DNA of 10,150 nt from Gemmatimonadota bacterium. GTDB taxonomy: Bacteria; Gemmatimonadota; Gemmatimonadetes; Palauibacterales; Palauibacteraceae. Every line of letters starts with the position of its first letter. The stretch's first letter is position 1. The stretch is taken from assembly GCA_016649455.1 (NCBI GenBank), contig JAENXO010000056.1, forward strand, positions 1 through 10,150. The letters run 5' to 3'. Below the pieces are notes generated by a model, which was not told the DNA's origin, made no database searches, and worked only from the letters and a program-made list of their open reading frames with translations. A program made the translations under genes and the position numbers. Below are positions 6,440 through 10,150 of this stretch, in pieces.

Positions 6440-7860
6440 ATCACCAGGTGAAACGCCCCGCACGGGGCAGGATCTTCCCCGCTTTGCTGCTCGCGGCACT
6501 GGCGCTCGGCGGCTGCAAGCTCGGGCCCGACTACGTGCAGCCGCCGGTCCCGGTGCACGAGACGTATCGCGAATCGGTTCCTCCCGGCGAGTCGATCGCC
6601 AACCTTCCGTGGTGGGCGGTGTTCTCCGATCCGGCGCTGAAAGAGCTGATCCAGGAAGCGCTGGATGAGAACCTGGACCTGAAGGTGGCGCTCGCCCGGA
6701 TCTCCGAGGCCCGAGCGCAGGCTGGCTTCACCAGGGCCGACCTGTATCCGCGCGTGGACATCGCGGCTGGGGCAAACCTGCTCGAAACGCAGACACGTGA
6801 AGGCACGGTGCCGACTCGCGACGTGTTCCTTGCGGCAGATGTATTTTTCGAGATCGACCTGTGGGGCAAACTGCGGCGGGCGAACGAGGCCTCGGTCCAG
6901 GAACTGCTGGCCACGGAAGAGGCGTACCGAGTGGTGACGATCACGCTCGTGGCAGATGTTGCCAGCCTCTACCTGCAGCTGCGCGACTTCGACAACCGTC
7001 TGGCGATTTCCGAACGTACTCTCGAGACTCGGCTCGACTACCTCGACATCATGCAGGTCCGGCACGCGGCTGGAATGATCAACGAGGTGGAAGTGAACCA
7101 GGCCGAGATCCAGGTGCACGAGGCCGAGTCATCCATCGAGGTGTTCAAGCGGGCGCGCGCCCAGACCGAGAACGCGATCAGCGTGCTGCTGGGCCGCACC
7201 CCCGAATCGATCGAGCGCGGTCTGACCCTGGCCGAACAGGCGTATGCACCGGAGATCCCCGTCGGCCTTCCCTCGGAGCTGGTTCAGCGCAGGCCCGACA
7301 TTCTGCAGGCGGAACGGCAGCTCGCCGCCCAGACGGCTCGCATCGGAGTCGCGGAGGCACTCAAGTTTCCCTCCTTCGCCCTCACGGGCACGGCGGGTGT
7401 GAGCGATGACCTTACCGATGGTGGGCTGACCGCCGGATTCCTCGGCCTGGGCGCCCAACTCCTCGGACCTCTGTTCAACGCGGGGAAGAACCAGCGCCGG
7501 GTCGAGATCGAACAGGCCCGCACCGAACAGCTGCTGAACCAGTACGAGCAGACGATCCTTATCGCCTTCCGCGAGGTCGAGGACGCGATCGTTGCGACAC
7601 AGACCTTCAAGAACGAGTACGATGCCAGGCTGCTCGAGGTCGCCGCGGCGACGAACGCCGCGAACCTGTCCTGGGTGCGCTACGACGGTGGACTCACGAG
7701 TTACCTGGAAGTGCTGGACCTGCAGAGGTCGCAGTTCTCAGCTGAACTTAACGCGTCACAGGCGCTACAGTCGCACCTTTCGTCGATCGTCGCTCTGTAC
7801 AAGGCACTTGGGGGAGGCTGGTCGGTGCCACCCGAGTTGGCTTCGGCCGACGCGGACTGA
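6436..7860 (+). CDS. Outer-membrane efflux lipoprotein, NodT/TolC (OMF) family
   Basis: This 474-residue protein has a lipoprotein signal peptide: hydrophobic residues 12-24, then the lipobox LGGC with the acylated Cys at 27. The mature start CKLGPDYVQPPVP is characteristic of NodT-type outer-membrane factors. LPWWAVFSDPALKELIQEAL and NLDLKVALARISEARAQ follow. Two OEP repeats occupy about 60-245 and 265-460, each with long helical stretches that form the periplasmic tunnel and short barrel strands; ELVQRRPDILQAERQLAAQ marks the start of the second. Its start overlaps the DUF2955 stop by four bases. It completes the exporter: DUF2955 in the inner membrane, the HlyD protein as adaptor, and this trimeric channel in the outer membrane. 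No dedicated regulator is seen in the operon. Confidence 0.93.
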   Translation: MNHQVKRPARGRIFPALLLAALALGGCKLGPDYVQPPVPVHETYRESVPPGESIANLPWWAVFSDPALKELIQEALDENLDLKVALARISEARAQAGFTRADLYPRVDIAAGANLLETQTREGTVPTRDVFLAADVFFEIDLWGKLRRANEASVQELLATEEAYRVVTITLVADVASLYLQLRDFDNRLAISERTLETRLDYLDIMQVRHAAGMINEVEVNQAEIQVHEAESSIEVFKRARAQTENAISVLLGRTPESIERGLTLAEQAYAPEIPVGLPSELVQRRPDILQAERQLAAQTARIGVAEALKFPSFALTGTAGVSDDLTDGGLTAGFLGLGAQLLGPLFNAGKNQRRVEIEQARTEQLLNQYEQTILIAFREVEDAIVATQTFKNEYDARLLEVAAATNAANLSWVRYDGGLTSYLEVLDLQRSQFSAELNASQALQSHLSSIVALYKALGGGWSVPPELASADAD

Positions 7861-7914
7861 ATCGGGCAGGAGTGGCGCAGGATCGAAGTTACAGGGCGGA
7901 TTACCGCCTGAAAC

Positions 7915-7919
7915 AGGAG
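7915..7919 (+). promoter_or_regulatory. Ribosome binding site fixing the start of the DksA-like gene
   Basis: AGGAG lies nine bases before the ATG at 7929. The frame is open upstream to a GTG at 7872, but using it would make this site coding and add 19 residues with no family similarity that I recognise, so 7929 is preferred. Confidence 0.65.
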
Positions 7920-7928
7920 CTTGAAACG

Positions 7929-8258
7929 ATGTCCGACGAAACAGCAGCGAGAGCACAGCTGGAGAAGCAGCGCGACGAGCTCGCGCAGCGCGTTGACCGG
8001 CTCCAGGCCGCCGAGCACGACGAAACGGCGGCCAGTGGAAACGTGGCCGGGGAGACGGACAACGCCCACAAGTGGGAGAACGCCGAAATCCGGGAAGGAC
8101 AGATCAGCGAAGCCCTGGACGAGTTGCGGCAGACCGAGGCGGCGCTGGCACGCCTCGACGAGGGCAACTTCGGTGTGTGCGTCATCTGCGGAAAGCCGAT
8201 CGAACCTGAGCGGCTGGAGCTGATCCCGGAAGCCGTGAGGTGCGAGAAGCACGCATGA
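7929..8258 (+). CDS. TraR/DksA family zinc-finger protein
   Basis: This is a 109-residue protein. Residues 5-75 are strongly helical and charged, consistent with the DksA coiled-coil hairpin. The turn carries GETDNA (41-46), which aligns with the catalytic-tip DxxDxA of DksA except that the first Asp is Gly. The C-terminal finger is C84-x2-C87-x17-C105-x2-H108, so the usual fourth Cys is replaced by His and the protein ends one residue later. FGVCVICGKPIEPERL is a clear family signature. Members bind the RNA polymerase secondary channel and, with or without ppGpp, adjust transcription during stress. At 109 residues it is shorter than DksA (about 150) and close to other small TraR-like proteins. 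It lies 68 bases after the efflux operon and 69 bases before cbpA on the same strand, so co-transcription with either is possible. Confidence 0.88.
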   Translation: MSDETAARAQLEKQRDELAQRVDRLQAAEHDETAASGNVAGETDNAHKWENAEIREGQISEALDELRQTEAALARLDEGNFGVCVICGKPIEPERLELIPEAVRCEKHA

Positions 8259-8327
8259 TCGGCTTGCGCACCACCGGCATGCCTGCTCGCTGAACCGACA
8301 ACACTCTTTCTTGAGGACAGGCGTTCC

Positions 8328-9275
8328 GTGCCTACAGCGTACAAGGACTACTTCGAGGTTCTCGGCGTCGAGAAATCGGCCGACCAGAAGGCCATAAAGA
8401 AGGCCTACCGCAAGCTGGCCCGGGAGTTTCATCCCGACGTCAATCATGATCCGGGCGCCGAGGACCGGTTCAAGGAGATCGCCGAGGCGTACGAGGTCCT
8501 GGGAGACGAGGAAAAGCGGGCGGAATACGACAACGTCGGCCGGGACTATTCCGCGGGGCAGGAATTCCGGCCTCCTCCCGGCTGGGAGCAAGGAACTGGC
8601 GCTGAGTACGACTACCGGACTGCCGGCGACTTCAGCGACTTCTTCGGGCAGATGTTCGGAGGGCGCGGCGGGCCTTCGTACCGCACCGAGTATCGCCGGC
8701 CGCCCATGCGAGGTGCTGACCACGAAGCCGAGATCGACGTGTCGCTCCACGACGCGTTTCACGGCGTCAAGCGACGCATCGGACTCGAGGCGGCCGGTGT
8801 CACGCCGGACGGGCGAGTCGAGAGACACAACAAGACGCTCGATGTCTCGGTCCCGGCAGGCTCGGTGGACGGCACTCGCATCCGGCTGAAGGGACAGGGT
8901 GGAGCCGGAACCGACGGAGCGCCGAGCGGAGACCTGTTCCTGCTGGTAAACGTGCAGCCAGATCCCCGATTCGACCTGGATGGGCGTGACCTTAGAACCT
9001 ATCTCGATATCACCCCGTGGGAAGCGGCTCTCGGAGCGAAAGTCCCGCTGACACTGATGGAAGGGAAGACCGCTTCGCTCACGATCGCGCCCGGCGCGCG
9101 GAGCGGCTCCCAGTTGAAGCTCAAGGGTCGCGGCATGCCCGCCCGCGGAAAGAAGCGGGCCGGGGACATACTGGCGGAGCTACGGATCGTGGTGCCCGAT
9201 CAGCTGTCGGAAGAAGAGAAGGAGCTGTTCGAAAGGCTGGCCGAACAGTCAGACTTCAACCCGCGCGCGGCGTAG
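8328..9275 (+). CDS. cbpA: DnaJ-type co-chaperone CbpA (curved DNA-binding protein)
   Basis: This 315-residue protein starts at a GTG, with GAGG at 8313-8316 and CAGG at 8318-8321 upstream. Residues 5-70 are a J domain (YKDYFEVLGVEKSADQKAIK) with the HPD motif at 35-37, which stimulates DnaK ATPase. A short Gly/Phe-rich linker follows (about 75-125; DFFGQMFGGRGG). There is no Cys-rich zinc domain, so this is a class B J-protein. Two C-terminal substrate-binding domains span about 127-300, with VPAGSVDGTRIRLKGQG and PWEAALGA (230-237). The end, LSEEEKELFERL followed by FNPR, is typical of CbpA. Length is close to E. coli CbpA (306). The next gene is the CbpM modulator, which confirms CbpA rather than a generic DnaJ. 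It acts in the cytoplasm in protein folding under stress and, in E. coli, also associates with the nucleoid. Confidence 0.94.
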   Translation: MPTAYKDYFEVLGVEKSADQKAIKKAYRKLAREFHPDVNHDPGAEDRFKEIAEAYEVLGDEEKRAEYDNVGRDYSAGQEFRPPPGWEQGTGAEYDYRTAGDFSDFFGQMFGGRGGPSYRTEYRRPPMRGADHEAEIDVSLHDAFHGVKRRIGLEAAGVTPDGRVERHNKTLDVSVPAGSVDGTRIRLKGQGGAGTDGAPSGDLFLLVNVQPDPRFDLDGRDLRTYLDITPWEAALGAKVPLTLMEGKTASLTIAPGARSGSQLKLKGRGMPARGKKRAGDILAELRIVVPDQLSEEEKELFERLAEQSDFNPRAA

Positions 9276-9277
9276 AG

Positions 9278-9283
9278 AGGAGG
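9278..9283 (+). promoter_or_regulatory. Ribosome binding site fixing the cbpM start
   Basis: AGGAGG, a perfect Shine-Dalgarno, lies six bases before the ATG at 9290 and just after the cbpA stop. The frame is open far upstream inside cbpA, but only the part from 9290 resembles CbpM. Confidence 0.85.
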
Positions 9284-9289
9284 CCTGAC

Positions 9290-9586
9290 ATGAGCGCTTC
9301 GAGCACCAGCATCGAGCGGACCGTTACGATCACGGAGCTGGCCTACTGTTCGGGCTGCTCCCGTGCCGCCATCGCCGCTCTCCTGGAGCATGACCTGCTC
9401 GAACCGGTGCAATCCGATCCTGAGCCCCGATTCCCGGCGGAAGCTGTCGAGCGTGTTCGCAGAATCCGCCGCATCGAAATGGAGTTGGAGGTAGGCTATC
9501 CGGCGATGGGACTGGTGCTGGAACTGCTGCAAAGGATCGACCGGCTCGAGCGCCGGCTACACGAGCGGACAGCCAGAGCGGACTGA
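9290..9586 (+). CDS. cbpM: Chaperone modulator CbpM (MerR-like)
   Basis: This is a 98-residue protein, close to the 101 residues of E. coli CbpM. The N-terminal TITELAYCSGCSRAAIAALLEHDLLEP corresponds to the MerR-like helix-turn-helix segment of CbpM. RVRRIRRIEMELEVGYPAMGLVLELLQRIDRLERRL is the conserved helical region. CbpM binds the J domain of CbpA and inhibits both its co-chaperone and its DNA-binding activity. It begins 14 bases after the cbpA stop, in the order found in the E. coli cbpAM operon. A C20-x2-C23 pair in the first helix is absent from the E. coli protein as I recall it. The gene ends nine bases from the stop of the convergent toxin gene. Confidence 0.9.
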   Translation: MSASSTSIERTVTITELAYCSGCSRAAIAALLEHDLLEPVQSDPEPRFPAEAVERVRRIRRIEMELEVGYPAMGLVLELLQRIDRLERRLHERTARAD

Positions 9587-9595
9587 GGGCCCGTC

Positions 9596-9991
9596 TCAGC
9601 GATTTGCGAGAGTCGGAACGGACTTCAGACGGATCAACCGCTCGTCAGCCGTCACGAGCCTGAGGTCGAACACCCTGGCCGTTGCGACCAGGAAGCGGTC
9701 CGCGGGGTCACGGTGAGACAGCTTCACGTTCCGCGTCTCGAGCGCGATCTCGTGGGTTACGGGAGCTTCCCTGAACGGCACACGCCGCAGCGCCGTCGAC
9801 ACCCATTCGTCAGGAGATGATTGCAGCCGGATCCGGTCTCTTTCGACCAGGTTCACGAATTCCCATACGCTGATCGGAGACAGCCACAACTCCGCGTCAT
9901 TCCGCTCGAGCTCCCGCACCACACGTCTCGCGAGCCGCGCAGGCTCGAGGATGCTCCAGAGCCAGATGTGAGTGTCGAGTAGCAGCCTCAC
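9596..9991 (-). CDS. vapC: VapC-type PIN-domain ribonuclease toxin
   Basis: This is a 131-residue PIN-domain protein. The acidic active-site residues of VapC are all present: D6 in LLLDTHIWLW, E44 in SPISVWEFVNL, D98 (with D95) in HRDPADRFLVATA, and D116 in LVTADERL. The start is taken as the GTG at 9991-9989, which overlaps the antitoxin stop as GTGA. A TTG at 10009 would extend it by six residues but has less support. Such toxins cleave RNA, often tRNA or rRNA, and are held inactive by the antitoxin encoded just upstream. The DTHIWLW/DPADRFLVATA type is commonly paired with Phd/YefM-family antitoxins, which fits the neighbour. The gene is convergent with cbpM. Confidence 0.92.
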   Translation of the reverse strand: MRLLLDTHIWLWSILEPARLARRVVRELERNDAELWLSPISVWEFVNLVERDRIRLQSSPDEWVSTALRRVPFREAPVTHEIALETRNVKLSHRDPADRFLVATARVFDLRLVTADERLIRLKSVPTLANR

Positions 9992-10150
9992 GAACCGAGT
10001 GCCTCCCAATCATCGGCGTTTCCGGCTGGAGCGACTATGTCACCCGTGATTTCAGCCGTATCAGCCATGCAGCCAAGCCATCCAGCGGGACGCGACGGGG
10101 GGGACGGAGGCACGATCTCGGCAACAGCTTCGCCAAATCGGGTCACCAGC
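9988..10150 (-). CDS. Phd/YefM-type antitoxin of the VapBC pair (5' end missing)
   Basis: On the minus strand a frame is open from the window edge to the TGA at 9990-9988, giving the last 53 residues of a protein. It begins LVTRFGEAVAEIVPP, which matches the end of the Phd/YefM fold (usually LTRxGxPVAxLVP). It continues GWLGCMADTAEITGDIVAPA and DDWEALGS, a C-terminal tail typical of antitoxins that precede this class of VapC. The antitoxin should bind and neutralise VapC and repress its own promoter, which lies outside the window. A run of seven G on the plus strand (10097-10103) falls within the gene, but both sides stay in one frame. The stop overlaps the toxin GTG by four bases. Confidence 0.82.
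   Translation of the reverse strand, partial: LVTRFGEAVAEIVPPSPPSRPAGWLGCMADTAEITGDIVAPAGNADDWEALGS

Noticed and set aside
7895..7908. Short inverted repeat GGCGG-ATTA-CCGCC between the efflux operon and the DksA-like gene.
   Set aside because: A five-base stem with no T-run, six bases before the ribosome binding site, is too weak to call a terminator or attenuator.
9583..9599. CTGAG ... CTCAG repeat between the convergent stops of cbpM and vapC, considered as a bidirectional terminator.
   Set aside because: The stem is only five base pairs and no A/T runs flank it.
10097..10103. Run of seven G inside the antitoxin gene as a possible phase-variation or frameshift site.
   Set aside because: Family-like sequence continues in the same frame on both sides, and a run of seven is not rare in GC-rich DNA.

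Overview
The window is about 10 kb of GC-rich, densely coding DNA from a Gram-negative bacterium. The evidence for two membranes is an OprB-type porin, a NodT/TolC-type outer-membrane lipoprotein, a periplasmic adaptor and an exported protein with a barrel-like C-terminus. GTG and TTG starts are used alongside ATG. The cbpA-cbpM pair fits Proteobacteria, and possibly other phyla such as Gemmatimonadota. No rRNA, tRNA or phylogenetic marker is present, so the lineage stays open. No gene-free stretch exceeds 300 bases; the longest gap is 217 bases (430-646).

Left part (1-3000): the 3' end of a carbohydrate-porin gene, closed by a perfect 14-bp hairpin; a DUF502 membrane protein; and a 529-residue exported protein that I cannot assign to a named family. 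The last has an HKHDIE motif in its N-terminal half and a C-terminal third that looks like a small outer-membrane beta-barrel.

Centre (3078-7860): four tightly coupled same-strand genes, with joints of 3 nt, TGATG and ATGA. They encode an AI-2E-family permease, an HlyD/EmrA-type membrane-fusion protein, a half-size FUSC-like DUF2955 inner-membrane protein and a NodT-type outer-membrane lipoprotein. The last three form a complete tripartite export system across both membranes. The AI-2E permease is the unusual fourth member. The substrate cannot be read from sequence.

Right part (7929-9586): a small TraR/DksA-type zinc protein with a C-C-C-H zinc site, then the DnaJ-type co-chaperone CbpA and its modulator CbpM. 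This looks like a stress-response cluster on the same strand as the exporter. A convergent VapBC-type toxin-antitoxin pair (9596-10150, minus strand) closes the window; its antitoxin gene runs off the right edge.

Most components belong to known families. The parts most worth a second look are the two-part exported protein at 1395-2984, the coupling of an AI-2E permease to a DUF2955 tripartite pump, and the variant DksA-like protein beside CbpA/CbpM.
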